Assembly (NCBI GenBank): GCA_903933475.1
Contig: CAIZKE010000278.1
Span: 1-27,559, forward strand
DNA from: an uncultured Alphaproteobacteria bacterium
GTDB lineage: Bacteria > Pseudomonadota > Alphaproteobacteria > Caulobacterales > Caulobacteraceae
Length of the DNA: 27,559 nucleotides
Reading direction: 5' to 3'
The notes below the pieces were generated by a model, which saw only the letters and a program-made list of their open reading frames with translations, ran no database searches and was not told where the DNA came from. Made by a program: the position numbers and the translations under genes. Shown piece after piece: positions 15,731 to 24,305 of this stretch; position 1 is the stretch's first letter, and the number at the start of each line of letters is the position of its first letter.

Positions 15731-17013
15731 AGATGTCCGCAGCCGTTCTCACCGCCTGCCTGGCCCTGGCCGGGGTCAGCCTGGCACCGTCGGACGCGCG
15801 CGCCGAGATCGAGGTGGACGTCAACCGGGGCGACATCCGCCCGCTTCCCCTGGCCGCGCCGGACTTCGAAGGTCAAAGGGGTGCCGAAATCGCCCGGGTC
15901 ATCATGGACAACCTGAGCCGATCCGGGCTCTTCGCGCCGGTCGACTCCGGAGGCCGCCGGTCAGAAGTGACCGTCGAGCCTGATTTCGCCGTCTGGAAGT
16001 CCCTGGGTGCCCAGGCCATGGTCAACGGTAAGGTCCATCTCGTGGATGGCCGCCTGCAGGTGGACTTCCGCCTCTGGGACGTTCCCGCCGGCCAGCAGCT
16101 GCTTGGCCTGCAGTTCACCTCCACTCCCGAGAACTGGCGCCGCGTGGCGCACAAGATCTCCGACGCCGTCTACGAGCGGCTGACAGGCGAGAAGGGCTAT
16201 TTCGACACCCGGGTCGTGTTCGTCTCGGAAACCGGCGGGCGCCTTGAGCGGACGCTCAGGTTGGCGGTCATGGACCAGGACGGTGCCAATCCCAGCTACC
16301 TGACCGATGGCTCGGAGATCGTCCTCTCGCCGCGCTTTTCCGCCTCAAGCCAGGAAATCACCTACATGGCCCTGCGGCCCGAGGGGTCGTCTGTCTACCT
16401 GCTCAACCTGGAGACGGGTCGCCGGGAGAGCCTCGGCCAGTTCCCCGGCATGGTGTTCGCCCCGCGGTTTTCGCCGGACGGGAGCCAGGTGGCCTTCGCC
16501 GTCGAGAAGAACGGTAACTCGGACATCTGGGTCATGAACCTGGTCAACCGGCAAAGCCGTCGCCTGACCTCGGACCCGGCCATCGATACCTCCCCGGCCT
16601 TCTCCCCCGACGGAAGCCGGATCGTCTTCAACTCCGATCGTGGCGGCTCGCCCCAGCTCTACATCATGGACGCGGCGGGCGGCGGGGCCCGGCGCATCTC
16701 CTTCGGAGACGGGCGCTACACCTCGCCGGTCTGGAGCCCTACGGGAGACTTCATCGCCTTCACCCGGCAGGGCGGCGGACAGTTTCACATCGGCGTCATG
16801 CGGCCGGAAGGCTCGGACGAACGCACCCTGACTTCAAGCTACATGGACGAGGGCCCCACCTGGGCCCCGAATGGCCGGGTGCTGCTGTTCAGCCGCCAGG
16901 AAGCCGGGGGTGAACCCCGCCTCTGGACCGTAGATGTCACAGGCCGCATCCTGAAACCGGCCCCCTACACCGGCGGGGCCTCGGACCCGGCCTGGTCGCC
17001 CCTGATCAACTGA
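15727..17013 (+). CDS. tolB: Tol-Pal system periplasmic beta-propeller TolB
   Basis: 428 residues with a signal peptide (MKMSAAVLTACLALAGVSLA, probable cleavage after DARA). An N-terminal domain (GAEIARVIMDNLSRSGLF) is followed by a six-bladed propeller marked by repeated PAFSPDGSRIVFNSDRGG-like blades, each with SPDG and an aromatic strand, at about 200-428. TolB binds Pal and is displaced by TolA. Length and motif order are standard. The start overlaps the tolA stop by four bases, and 18 bases separate it from pal. Confidence 0.96.
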   Translation: MKMSAAVLTACLALAGVSLAPSDARAEIEVDVNRGDIRPLPLAAPDFEGQRGAEIARVIMDNLSRSGLFAPVDSGGRRSEVTVEPDFAVWKSLGAQAMVNGKVHLVDGRLQVDFRLWDVPAGQQLLGLQFTSTPENWRRVAHKISDAVYERLTGEKGYFDTRVVFVSETGGRLERTLRLAVMDQDGANPSYLTDGSEIVLSPRFSASSQEITYMALRPEGSSVYLLNLETGRRESLGQFPGMVFAPRFSPDGSQVAFAVEKNGNSDIWVMNLVNRQSRRLTSDPAIDTSPAFSPDGSRIVFNSDRGGSPQLYIMDAAGGGARRISFGDGRYTSPVWSPTGDFIAFTRQGGGQFHIGVMRPEGSDERTLTSSYMDEGPTWAPNGRVLLFSRQEAGGEPRLWTVDVTGRILKPAPYTGGASDPAWSPLIN

Positions 17014-17031
17014 CGACGTGAGGACTCCCGA

Positions 17032-17601
17032 ATGAACGCCCATACCGCCCTGCGCTGGACGCCCCTTTTCGCCGCCGCCGCCCTCCTGGGGGCCTGCCAG
17101 TCGACACCCAAGCCGGACCCCACGACCGAAAAGCCGCCCGAGGCCGGGACGCCTGTCGCCGGGGGCTCCGCCGCCGCTGCCGGCGCCGTCCAGCCGGTGC
17201 GTCGCCCCGACTCCGTGACCGGTGCGCCCCTGCCCGGGACCGAGCAGGACTTCGTCATCAATGTCTCCGACCGGGTCCTGTTCGACATCGACCAATACGA
17301 GGTCCGGGAGGACGCCGCCGACATCCTCGAGCGGCAGGCGACCTGGCTGAACCGCTATCCCGCCGTCCAGGTCCGGATCGAAGGCAATGCCGACGAGCGG
17401 GGTACCCGGGAGTACAACATCGCCCTGGGGTCTCGCCGGGCCAACGCCGTGCGGGACGACCTGGTCAGCCGCGGTGTCTCGCCATCGCGGATCTCCACCG
17501 TCTCCTTCGGCAAGGAGCGGCCCATCGATCCGGGTGCCGACGATGAGGCCTTCCGCCGCAACCGCAATGCCCGGACAGTACTCATCGGGGGCGTCCGCTA
17601 G
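17032..17601 (+). CDS. pal: peptidoglycan-associated lipoprotein Pal
   Basis: A 189-residue outer-membrane lipoprotein. The lipobox LLGAC gives lipidated Cys22, followed by a Pro/Ala-rich linker. The OmpA-type peptidoglycan-binding domain runs from about 75 to 189, with VLFDIDQYEV, RIEGNADERGTREYN (the Asp and Arg that hold diaminopimelate), ALGSRRANAVRDDLVSRG and a C-terminal RNRNARTV. It anchors the outer membrane to peptidoglycan and partners TolB. It lies between tolB and cpoB as expected. Confidence 0.96.
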   Translation: MNAHTALRWTPLFAAAALLGACQSTPKPDPTTEKPPEAGTPVAGGSAAAAGAVQPVRRPDSVTGAPLPGTEQDFVINVSDRVLFDIDQYEVREDAADILERQATWLNRYPAVQVRIEGNADERGTREYNIALGSRRANAVRDDLVSRGVSPSRISTVSFGKERPIDPGADDEAFRRNRNARTVLIGGVR

Positions 17602-17604
17602 TCC

Positions 17605-18318
17605 ATGACCCTCCTGAGGAACGCCCTGATCGGCCTCGGACTGGCGCTCGCCATCCCGGCCATGTCCGCCGCCGCGCCGCCCGCGGAGGACCCCAGGGAT
17701 GTCCGCATCCGGGAGCTTTCCGACCGGGTGTCCGACCTCGAGAAGGCCATTAAGGACCTCAACGCCCAGGTCGAGTCCGCCGCGCGCAACGCCGACCTCG
17801 CCCGGGGCGATATCAAGGTCCTTCAGGACCGGATGGCCGGTTCCCAACCGACCTCCCCAGCCCCCGTCCCGGTCGCAGCGGGTCCCGCGACGGCGGCCAC
17901 GGCCGCCGCAGCGCCTGGATCTCCCGCCGCACCTGCGGGGGATGGCCTCACCCTCGGGCGGCAGCAGCTGCAGGGCGGCGATGCCCGCACGGCAGAGGCC
18001 ACCCTCACGACCTGGCTTGCGTCTGCACCCGGCGATCCGAAGGCCGGCGAAGGGGCCTATCTTCGCGGCCGGGCCCGGTCCCAACAGTCGGCCTGGGCGG
18101 ACGCCGCGGCAGACTACATCAGCGCCCTGAAGGGATGGCCCACGACCTGGTGGGCGCCGGACGCCGTGGTCGAACTGGCCCGCGCCCTGGGACGACTGGG
18201 CAAGACGGCGGAGTCCTGCCAGGCCCTGGATACCTTGACGGTGCGCTATCCGGCAGCGTCGGAGGGCGCGCGCACCCGTGCGGCGGCAGTCTCCGCCCAG
18301 TCGCGGTGCGGCACCTGA
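17605..18318 (+). CDS. cpoB: CpoB/YbgF, Tol-Pal-associated coiled-coil/TPR periplasmic protein
   Basis: 237 residues. A signal peptide (about 1-24, ending AMSAAA) is followed by a heptad-rich coiled coil at about 33-78 (IRELSDRVSDLEKAIKDLNAQ). After a Pro/Ala linker comes a TPR domain of about 110-237 (GGDARTAEATLTTWL, GAYLRGRARSQQ, DAVVELARALGRLGK). CpoB coordinates peptidoglycan synthesis with outer-membrane constriction through TolA and PBP1B in E. coli. The TPR repeats are divergent, but the architecture and place after pal make the call safe. The last 13 bases overlap the proposed tilS GTG start. Confidence 0.9.
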   Translation: MTLLRNALIGLGLALAIPAMSAAAPPAEDPRDVRIRELSDRVSDLEKAIKDLNAQVESAARNADLARGDIKVLQDRMAGSQPTSPAPVPVAAGPATAATAAAAPGSPAAPAGDGLTLGRQQLQGGDARTAEATLTTWLASAPGDPKAGEGAYLRGRARSQQSAWADAAADYISALKGWPTTWWAPDAVVELARALGRLGKTAESCQALDTLTVRYPAASEGARTRAAAVSAQSRCGT

Positions 18319-19610
18319 CCCCGGAGCCGGACCCCGGAGCCCGGGCGGAAGGGCACCTGGACGCGAGGCTGGACGCCGGACCCGGCGCGCCCCTCGCCGT
18401 CGCCCTGTCGGGGGGTGGGGACTCCCTGGCCCTGACGCTCATCGCCGCAGAGTGGGCCCGGCGCCGGGCTCGCCCCCTGTTGGTCCTTACCGTGGATCAC
18501 GGGCTGAGCCCCTCAAGCCCGGACTGGACCCGAACCTGCGCGCAGACAGCCCAGAGGATTGGCGCCGGGTTCAGGGCCCTCACCTGGGAGGGACCCCACC
18601 CACAGACCGGACTTCCCGCGGCCGCCCGCCAGGCCCGTCACCGGCTCCTGGCTGACGCGGCGCGCGCGGCGGGCGCCCGGGTGATCCTGATGGGGCACAC
18701 GGCAGACGACCGGGCGGAGGCCGAAGTCATGCGAACGATGGGCGGGACTACGCCCTCGCCCCGGGAATGGACACCCTCGCCCGTCTGGCCGGAGGGCCGA
18801 GGCGTCTTTCTCCTGCGCCCCCTGCTGGCAATCCGCCGGTCAGACCTGCGGGCGTGGCTCGCCGCCCGGGGCGAATCCTGGATCGAGGATCCAGCCAACA
18901 GCGACGTCCGGTTCGCCCGCAGCCGCGCGCGGCTCGCCCTATCCGGCAAGCCCGACAGGGAGGCCCTGGAAATTTCCCTGGGCGACACGGGCGGAGCCGC
19001 TGCGGCCCTGTCGGCCGAGGTACAGGCGGTACCCTTCGGGCTGCTCCTGGACCGGGGACGTTTCCGGACGGCGGACAGGGGCGCTGCGATCCAGCTGGCG
19101 GGCGCAGCCTGTCTGGCCGCCGCCGGGTGCGCGAAGCCGCCGAGGTCCGCCACCCTCGGGGCGCTCTACGAGCGGCTATCCGGCGACGGAGCCGTTCACG
19201 CCAACCTGGCCGGGGCCCTGATCCTTGCCGACGATGCCCGGATCCTCTGGACCCGCTCACCGGGGGAGGCCCGGCGTTCAGGCGTGGCCGATCTCCGGCT
19301 CGAGGCCGAAGAGACGGGGGTCTTCGACGGGCGCTTCGAGATCGCGGCGGACCGGCCCGCCCGCGTCAGCCTGCTGGCCGGGAGGATGTCGCGCCTGGAC
19401 CCCCTGGCCCGGGCGGCCCTGGCGGCAGCGCCCGCGCCCTGCCGGGGTGCCCTGCCCGCGGTAGTGTCGGAAGTGGACGTCCGGCTCGCCGGGACGCCGG
19501 GCTCAGGCGTTCGGCTCCGCCCCCTGTCGCGGGCCCGCCTTGTCGCGGCCTGCGGCGGCGTCGCCACCGAGGCCGGGGTGGCATCCCTTGAGGCTAGCCT
19601 GCACGACTGA
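18306..19610 (+). CDS. tilS: tRNA(Ile)-lysidine synthetase TilS
   Basis: TilS attaches lysine to C34 of the AUA-reading isoleucine tRNA in an ATP-dependent reaction. The PP-loop SGGGDS is at about 35-40, followed by VLTVDHGLSPSS, AARQARHRLL, MGHTADDRAEAEVMR and WIEDPANSD, all typical. The open frame begins at 18135, but the first 57 codons only shadow cpoB; the GTG at 18306 gives 434 residues, close to the family norm. That start overlaps cpoB by 13 bases, implying coupling. At its 3' end tilS overlaps a minus-strand hydrolase by 17 bases. In many related genomes ftsH follows tilS; it does not here. Confidence 0.92.
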   Translation: MRHLTPEPDPGARAEGHLDARLDAGPGAPLAVALSGGGDSLALTLIAAEWARRRARPLLVLTVDHGLSPSSPDWTRTCAQTAQRIGAGFRALTWEGPHPQTGLPAAARQARHRLLADAARAAGARVILMGHTADDRAEAEVMRTMGGTTPSPREWTPSPVWPEGRGVFLLRPLLAIRRSDLRAWLAARGESWIEDPANSDVRFARSRARLALSGKPDREALEISLGDTGGAAAALSAEVQAVPFGLLLDRGRFRTADRGAAIQLAGAACLAAAGCAKPPRSATLGALYERLSGDGAVHANLAGALILADDARILWTRSPGEARRSGVADLRLEAEETGVFDGRFEIAADRPARVSLLAGRMSRLDPLARAALAAAPAPCRGALPAVVSEVDVRLAGTPGSGVRLRPLSRARLVAACGGVATEAGVASLEASLHD

Positions 19611-20514
19611 CGGAAAGGACGTACTCGAAGCCGCGGACGACCCGGTGGGCGAACCGAGGCCCCAGAAGGCTGGCATGCTGGGCCCCGGGAACGCGGTCCA
19701 CCCATCCGGCGCGGGAATGGTCAGCCGGCGCGTTCTGGAGGGCCTGGAGATCGGCGGGCAGGGGCACGGCACCCGCCGTCACGACAGCCACGGGCAGGTC
19801 CGGATCGAAGGGTCCCTGCATCCGACCCTGCTCGGCCGAGTTGGGCCATTGCTGCACTTCCCGGGCCGCCGTCCGCGCATGCGAGGCCGAGGCATAGATC
19901 TGTCGCTTCTCAAGCGAAACCTCAGGCGGAAGGCCGATCCGGTCCCCGGCCGCCAGGGCCCAGGCCTTCATGACGCCGAGGCCGGCCACCCGATCGAGCC
20001 CGAACATGGCCAGGCGGAAGCTGTCGATCATCCGGGCTGCGGTCGGATGCGCGCTGTACTCTGGGGTCACGGCGTCCACCAGCACCAGGCCGTCCAGGCG
20101 ATGGCCTATCCGGGGGGCGAGGCTGCGCAGGAAGAGCCCGGCCATGGAATGGCCCCCCAGGACCAGGCGCGAGTTCGCATCGACACGGGCGACCAGGACC
20201 TCAAGGTCATTTGCAATGGCCCGGGCGTCGCGAGGCTCTGGACCCGGATCAGAATGCCCGAGACCTGCCCGGTCATAGGCCAGGCTCCGGACGCCCTGCT
20301 CCGCCAGCAGGTTCTGGACGACGAACCAGTCGGCGGCGCAGCCGAAGGCACCGCATTCCAACACGACCAGCGGTCCGCCTTCAGAAGGTCCAGCCCTCAC
20401 GGTGCGCAGGGCCCGGCCGCCGATGTCGACGCGTTCGCCCCGAAGCGGACGTCCCTGGGGGTCTCTCAAGGTCATCTCCCGGAAGCCCCCGGCGTCAGAT
20501 CTATTTCCAGGCAT
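19594..20514 (-). CDS. alpha/beta hydrolase
   Basis: 306 residues of the alpha/beta-hydrolase superfamily. The strand LVVLECGAFGCAADWF (oxyanion region) is followed by LAYDRAGLGHSD, the nucleophile elbow GGHSMAG with Ser123, and a C-terminal His in VPGAQHASLLG. No signal peptide is visible. The ATG at 20514 overlaps the end of the upstream lipoprotein gene; Met14 (ATG at 20475) would shorten it by 13 residues, and neither has a convincing ribosome site at good spacing. Its 3' end overlaps tilS on the other strand by 17 bases. Substrate unknown; the acid residue of the triad is not clear to me. Confidence 0.8.
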   Translation of the reverse strand: MPGNRSDAGGFREMTLRDPQGRPLRGERVDIGGRALRTVRAGPSEGGPLVVLECGAFGCAADWFVVQNLLAEQGVRSLAYDRAGLGHSDPGPEPRDARAIANDLEVLVARVDANSRLVLGGHSMAGLFLRSLAPRIGHRLDGLVLVDAVTPEYSAHPTAARMIDSFRLAMFGLDRVAGLGVMKAWALAAGDRIGLPPEVSLEKRQIYASASHARTAAREVQQWPNSAEQGRMQGPFDPDLPVAVVTAGAVPLPADLQALQNAPADHSRAGWVDRVPGAQHASLLGPRFAHRVVRGFEYVLSVSRAG

Positions 20515-21010
20515 AGGTGACCGGGGCGGCCACGGGGCCGAAGGTGATTTCGACCGAGGTCACGGCCTTCGCCCCTGCCGGCGGCTTGAACACGGCCCGC
20601 GTCGCCTCGGGCAGGACCCGGACCGGCGGCGCGCCGTCGAAGGCTACCCGCACATCCAGGACCGCTTCCTCGGGCGACTTGAGCAGCTTGGGCCGGGCGG
20701 CCTCGCCGGGGATCTCGCCGCTGATCTGGAAATACCGCTTGGTCTGGCTCAAGCCAGCGAACCAGACGATCTTGAAACCGTCGGCGGTCACCCACCAGCT
20801 GGGACTGAGGGCGACGTCCGCCGAATAGGCCCTGGGTCCGGTCCCCACCGTGATTCGCCCGGACCGGGGTTCGAGGACCCCGTTGGTGTTCGGCTCCAGG
20901 GGAATTGAAAAGGCGACGGGTACCGCGGGCGCTTCCGGCGCCTTGGGTCCCGAGCAGGCTGAAATCAGAACAACCGACGCGAGCAAGAGCCCGCTCACGA
21001 GACCGCGCAT
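20501..21010 (-). CDS. putative lipoprotein of unknown function
   Basis: 169 residues. The signal peptide MRGLVSGLLLASVVLISAC ends in a lipobox (LISAC), so the mature protein is probably lipidated at Cys19. The remainder is beta-rich, with Pro-rich turns and blocks such as SGRITVGTGPRAYSADVAL and VTSVEITFGPVAAPVTYAWK; I recognise no family. The start at 21010 is chosen because GGGAGG lies six bases before it. An in-frame ATG at 21031 would only add seven residues and lacks such a site. It overlaps the downstream hydrolase start by 14 bases, so the two are likely co-transcribed. Confidence 0.72.
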   Translation of the reverse strand: MRGLVSGLLLASVVLISACSGPKAPEAPAVPVAFSIPLEPNTNGVLEPRSGRITVGTGPRAYSADVALSPSWWVTADGFKIVWFAGLSQTKRYFQISGEIPGEAARPKLLKSPEEAVLDVRVAFDGAPPVRVLPEATRAVFKPPAGAKAVTSVEITFGPVAAPVTYAWK

Positions 21011-21053
21011 AGCTTGCCTCCCTGGTGACAACCTGGAGACTGTACCCGCAGGA

Positions 21054-21082
21054 AGGGGACGGCAAGCGGATGCGAGTCCCCT
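21054..21082 (-). terminator. possible hairpin downstream of pntB
   Basis: AGGGGAC (21054-21060) pairs fully with GTCCCCT (21076-21082) around a 15-base loop, 12 bases beyond the pntB stop on the minus strand. Only a short TTCC follows, so it is not a strong intrinsic terminator. It marks the likely end of the pnt operon before the lipoprotein gene. Confidence 0.35.
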
Positions 21083-21094
21083 GAGCGCGGCGCG

Positions 21095-22510
21095 TTACAG
21101 CGACTTGAGGATGCCCTCGACCATCTTCTTGGCGTCGCCGAACAGCATCATGGTGTTGTCGCGGAAGAAGAGCTCGTTCTCGACGCCGGCATAGCCCGAG
21201 CTCATGCCGCGCTTCACGAACAGCACGGTCCGGGCCTTTTCGACGTCCAGGATGGGCATGCCGTAGATGGCGCTGGAGCGGTCGGTCTTGGCCGCCGGGT
21301 TGGTGACGTCATTGGCCCCAATGACGAAGGCCACGTCTGCCGTCGGAAACTCGGCATTGATGTCCTCGAGCTCGAAGACCTCATCGTAGGGCACGTTGGC
21401 CTCGGCCAGCAGGACGTTCATGTGCCCGGGCATACGGCCGGCGACAGGGTGGATGGCGTACTTCACGTCGACGCCCTCCTCCTTCAGCTTGTCGGCCATT
21501 TCGCGGAGGGCATGCTGGGCCTGGCTGACGGCCATGCCGTAGCCGGGAACGATGATCACCTTGGAGGCGTTCTTCATGATGAAGGCCGCGTCTTCCGCCG
21601 AGCCCTTCTTGACCGGGCGGGTCTCCACCCGGCCGCCGGCTGCCGCCGCGCTGTCGTCAGCGCCGAAGCCGCCCAGGATGACCGAGACGAAGCTGCGGTT
21701 CATCGCCTTGCACATGATGTAGGACAGGATCGCCCCCGATGAGCCCACGAGGGCACCGGTGATGATCAGGGTGACGTTCTCGAGGGTGAAGCCCAGGGCC
21801 GCCGCCGCCCAGCCCGAATAGCTGTTCAGCATGGACACCACGACGGGCATGTCCGCGCCGCCGATGGGGATGATGAGGGTGATCCCCAGGATAAGGGCCA
21901 GGGCGAAGATGGCCCAGAAGGCCCAGAGGGCCGAACCGCCGCTGACCACCAGAACGCCGATCAGGACCACCAGGGCAAGGCCGATCCCTATGTTCAGGAC
22001 ATGCCGGGCGGGGAGCAGGATGGGCGCGCCCGACATGTTGCCGTTCAGCTTGGCGAAGGCGATGACCGAGCCGGTGAAGGTCACCGCGCCAATGGCCAGG
22101 CCCAGGGAAAGCTCCACAAGGGAAACGCCGTGGATGGCGCCCGGCGCACCGATCCCATAGGCCCCAGGCGTATAGACGGCGGCCACTGCCACGAGGCAGG
22201 CGGCCAGGCCGACCAGGCTGTGGAAGGCGGCCACCAGCTGGGGCATGGAGGTCATGGCCACCCGGCGTGCGATCACCGCGCCGATCCCGCCACCGACGCC
22301 AACGCCGCCGAGGATCAGGCCGACGGTCAGGCCATCCAGCTTGTCCTGGCTGAAGAGGGTGACGAGGGTCACGCCGACCGCGAGGGCCATGCCGATCATG
22401 CCGTTGCGGTTGCCCGCCTGGCTGGTCACCGGGCTGGACAGCCCGCGCAGGGCCAGGATGAAGAGCACCCCGGAGACGAGGTAGAGAATGGCGGCGAGGT
22501 TGACGCTCAC
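21095..22510 (-). CDS. pntB: NAD(P) transhydrogenase subunit beta
   Basis: 471 residues, full length. About nine transmembrane helices (from LAAILYLVSGVLFILAL onwards) form domain II of the proton channel. Then follows the NADP(H)-binding domain III with VIIVPGYGMAVSQAQ, HPVAGRMPGHMNVLLAEA, FVIGANDVTNPAA and a C-terminal DNTMMLFGDAKK. With the alpha subunits it uses the proton gradient to reduce NADP with NADH at the inner membrane. Its start overlaps the pntAB stop by four bases (ATGA). It is the last gene of the operon. Confidence 0.97.
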   Translation of the reverse strand: MSVNLAAILYLVSGVLFILALRGLSSPVTSQAGNRNGMIGMALAVGVTLVTLFSQDKLDGLTVGLILGGVGVGGGIGAVIARRVAMTSMPQLVAAFHSLVGLAACLVAVAAVYTPGAYGIGAPGAIHGVSLVELSLGLAIGAVTFTGSVIAFAKLNGNMSGAPILLPARHVLNIGIGLALVVLIGVLVVSGGSALWAFWAIFALALILGITLIIPIGGADMPVVVSMLNSYSGWAAAALGFTLENVTLIITGALVGSSGAILSYIMCKAMNRSFVSVILGGFGADDSAAAAGGRVETRPVKKGSAEDAAFIMKNASKVIIVPGYGMAVSQAQHALREMADKLKEEGVDVKYAIHPVAGRMPGHMNVLLAEANVPYDEVFELEDINAEFPTADVAFVIGANDVTNPAAKTDRSSAIYGMPILDVEKARTVLFVKRGMSSGYAGVENELFFRDNTMMLFGDAKKMVEGILKSL

Positions 22511-22842
22511 TTCGCGGCATCCTTCTTGGCCGGCTCTTTCTTCTTGTACATGGCCAGCATCCTTTGGGTGACCAGGAAGCCGCCGAAGATGTTCACCGCC
22601 GCCAGCGCAGCGGCAAGGGCACCCGCGCCCTTGGAGACCATAGCCGCACCTGTGCCGGCGCCCGGCGCGCCCTGTGCGGCCGCAGCCAAGAGGGCCCCCA
22701 CGATGATCACCGAGGAGACGGCGTTGGTCACAGCCATCAGGGGCGTGTGCAGGGCTGGAGTGACGCTCCAGACCACGTAGTAGCCAACGAAGATGGCCAG
22801 AACGAAGATGGCCAGCCGAAAGACTGTAGGATCAACGTCCAT
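22507..22842 (-). CDS. pntAB: NAD(P) transhydrogenase subunit alpha 2 (membrane part)
   Basis: 111 residues with three transmembrane helices (VFRLAIFVLAIFVGYYVVW; an Ala-rich helix with AVTNAVSSVIIVGALL; AALAAVNIFGGFLVTQRM) and the conserved TPLMAVTNAVS block. It ends in a basic MYKKKEPAKKDAAK tail. It is the membrane half of the split alpha subunit found in alphaproteobacteria; in E. coli it is fused to the soluble part. The start at 22842 is preferred because GGAGG lies five bases before it; an ATG at 22854, overlapping the pntAA stop, would add four residues. Confidence 0.94.
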   Translation of the reverse strand: MDVDPTVFRLAIFVLAIFVGYYVVWSVTPALHTPLMAVTNAVSSVIIVGALLAAAAQGAPGAGTGAAMVSKGAGALAAALAAVNIFGGFLVTQRMLAMYKKKEPAKKDAAK

Positions 22843-22853
22843 GTGCGCCTCCA

Positions 22854-23990
22854 TCAGGATCCGGCGAGGGCCGGATGCACGATCTTTCCGCCGCTGACGA
22901 CCAGGGCAGCCTTGAGGATTTCATCTTCACGGTCAGGCGCAAGAGCCCCGTCCTTGTCGAGAAGAAGGCCCGAAAAGGCCAGCAGGTTCCGGGCGAACAG
23001 GGCCGAGGCGTCCGCCGCCACCCGACCCGGCATGTTGGCGATGCCGAGGATCTTTGCCCCGTTGTCGGTTTCGACGGTCTCGCCGACCTTTGCGCCCTCG
23101 ACATTGCCGCCCTGTTCAACGGCGAGGTCGACGAGGACCGAGCCTGCCTTCATCGAGGCGACCTGGGCCGCCGTGACCAGGCGGGGTGCCGGCCGGCCCG
23201 GGATCAGGGCGGTGGTGATGACGATATCCTGCTTGCCGATATGGCCAGAGATCAACTCGGACTGCTTGGCCTGGTACTCCGCGCTCATCTCCTTGGCGTA
23301 GCCGCCTGCGGTCTGGGCGTTGCGGAATTCGTCGTCCTCGACGGCAATGAACTTGGCCCCGAGAGACTCCACCTGCTCCTTGGTGGCCGGCCTGACGTCC
23401 GTGGCGGTCACCACGGCACCCAGTCGGCGGGCCGTGGCGATGGCCTGGAGCCCGGCGACGCCGACCCCCATCACGAACACCTTGGCCGCGGCGATGGTGC
23501 CGGCGGCGGTCATCATCATGGGCAGGGCGCGGCCATAGGCGCTGCTGGCCTCGATCACGGCGCGGTAACCGGCCAGGTTGGCCTGGGAGGACAGGACATC
23601 CATCACCTGGGCACGGGTGATCCGGGGAATGAATTCCAGGGCATAGGCTTCCGCACCGCTGGCGGCGAGGGCCTCAAGCCCGGCGCGGTCCTGGTAGGGG
23701 TTCAGCGAGGCCGCGACGAGGGTTCCCGGCTTCAGGGCCGAAAGGGCCTCGGCGGAGGGCATCCGGATACCAAAGAGGATATCCGCACCCTTGACGGCAT
23801 CAGCAGCGGACTTGGCCAGCCGCGCGCCTGCGGCGGCGTAGTCGGCGTCAAGGCAGGCGGCTCCCAGGCCGGCTCCGGCCTGGACGGCCACGGTGAAGCC
23901 TGCGGCGATCAGCTTGCGAACAGTCTCGGGCGTGGCCGCGACCCGGGTTTCCCCGGGATGGGACTCACGGATAACGGCGATGACGGCCAT
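22854..23990 (-). CDS. pntAA: NAD(P) transhydrogenase subunit alpha 1 (NAD-binding part)
   Basis: 378 residues from Met at 23990 (MAVIAVIRESHPGETRVA), which fits the usual beginning of the family; an ATG at 24011 would add seven residues. This is the soluble NAD(H)-binding domain I, related to alanine dehydrogenase. It has RVAATPETVRKL, ALEFIPRITRAQVMDVLSSQ, the Rossmann loop VGVAGLQAIATARRLGA, TDVRPATKEQVESLGAKF and DIVITTALIPGRPAPRLV. It is encoded apart from the membrane part, the arrangement seen in Rhodospirillum-type enzymes. It lies 44 bases downstream of the aa3 oxidase subunit gene. Confidence 0.96.
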   Translation of the reverse strand: MAVIAVIRESHPGETRVAATPETVRKLIAAGFTVAVQAGAGLGAACLDADYAAAGARLAKSAADAVKGADILFGIRMPSAEALSALKPGTLVAASLNPYQDRAGLEALAASGAEAYALEFIPRITRAQVMDVLSSQANLAGYRAVIEASSAYGRALPMMMTAAGTIAAAKVFVMGVGVAGLQAIATARRLGAVVTATDVRPATKEQVESLGAKFIAVEDDEFRNAQTAGGYAKEMSAEYQAKQSELISGHIGKQDIVITTALIPGRPAPRLVTAAQVASMKAGSVLVDLAVEQGGNVEGAKVGETVETDNGAKILGIANMPGRVAADASALFARNLLAFSGLLLDKDGALAPDREDEILKAALVVSGGKIVHPALAGS

Positions 23991-24034
23991 GGCTTGGTCC
24001 GGTCTCTCCATGATGGGGTGGGCTCAGCCCGGCC

Positions 24035-24265
24035 CTAGTGCGCCGCGTCGGGCTTTTCCCGAAGAACGAAAATGCCGATCACGGTCATGGCCAGGGACAC
24101 GCCCAGGCCCGTCAGGAAGCCGGCTGGGGTGCAGAACCAGAGGACCAACAGGACCAGCAGGGCGGCGATCGCCAGGGAACCCCACTTGGTGAGGAGCATG
24201 AAGACGCCGTAGGTGGCGGCCTGCTCGCTGATGTCCATCTCGCCATGATGATATTCGGAAGCCAT
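24035..24265 (-). CDS. aa3-type cytochrome c oxidase subunit IV
   Basis: A 76-residue protein. A short cytoplasmic N-terminus with YHHGEMDISEQAATYGVFM, the hallmark of the bacterial aa3 oxidase subunit IV family in alphaproteobacteria, is followed by two hydrophobic helices (LAIAALLVLLVLWF and GVSLAMTVIGIFVL) and a short charged tail. It is a small structural subunit of the respiratory oxidase; the catalytic subunits are not in the window. Its place at the head of the pnt genes puts two proton-linked membrane complexes under one likely promoter. Confidence 0.87.
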   Translation of the reverse strand: MASEYHHGEMDISEQAATYGVFMLLTKWGSLAIAALLVLLVLWFCTPAGFLTGLGVSLAMTVIGIFVLREKPDAAH

Positions 24266-24305
24266 TCGGGACTCTCTTGTTCCGACACAGGGTCTCTGCG
24301 GTGGG

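Noticed and set aside
18135..18305. N-terminal extension of tilS
   Set aside because: These 57 codons only run out of frame through cpoB; family length and the PP-loop position fit the GTG at 18306.
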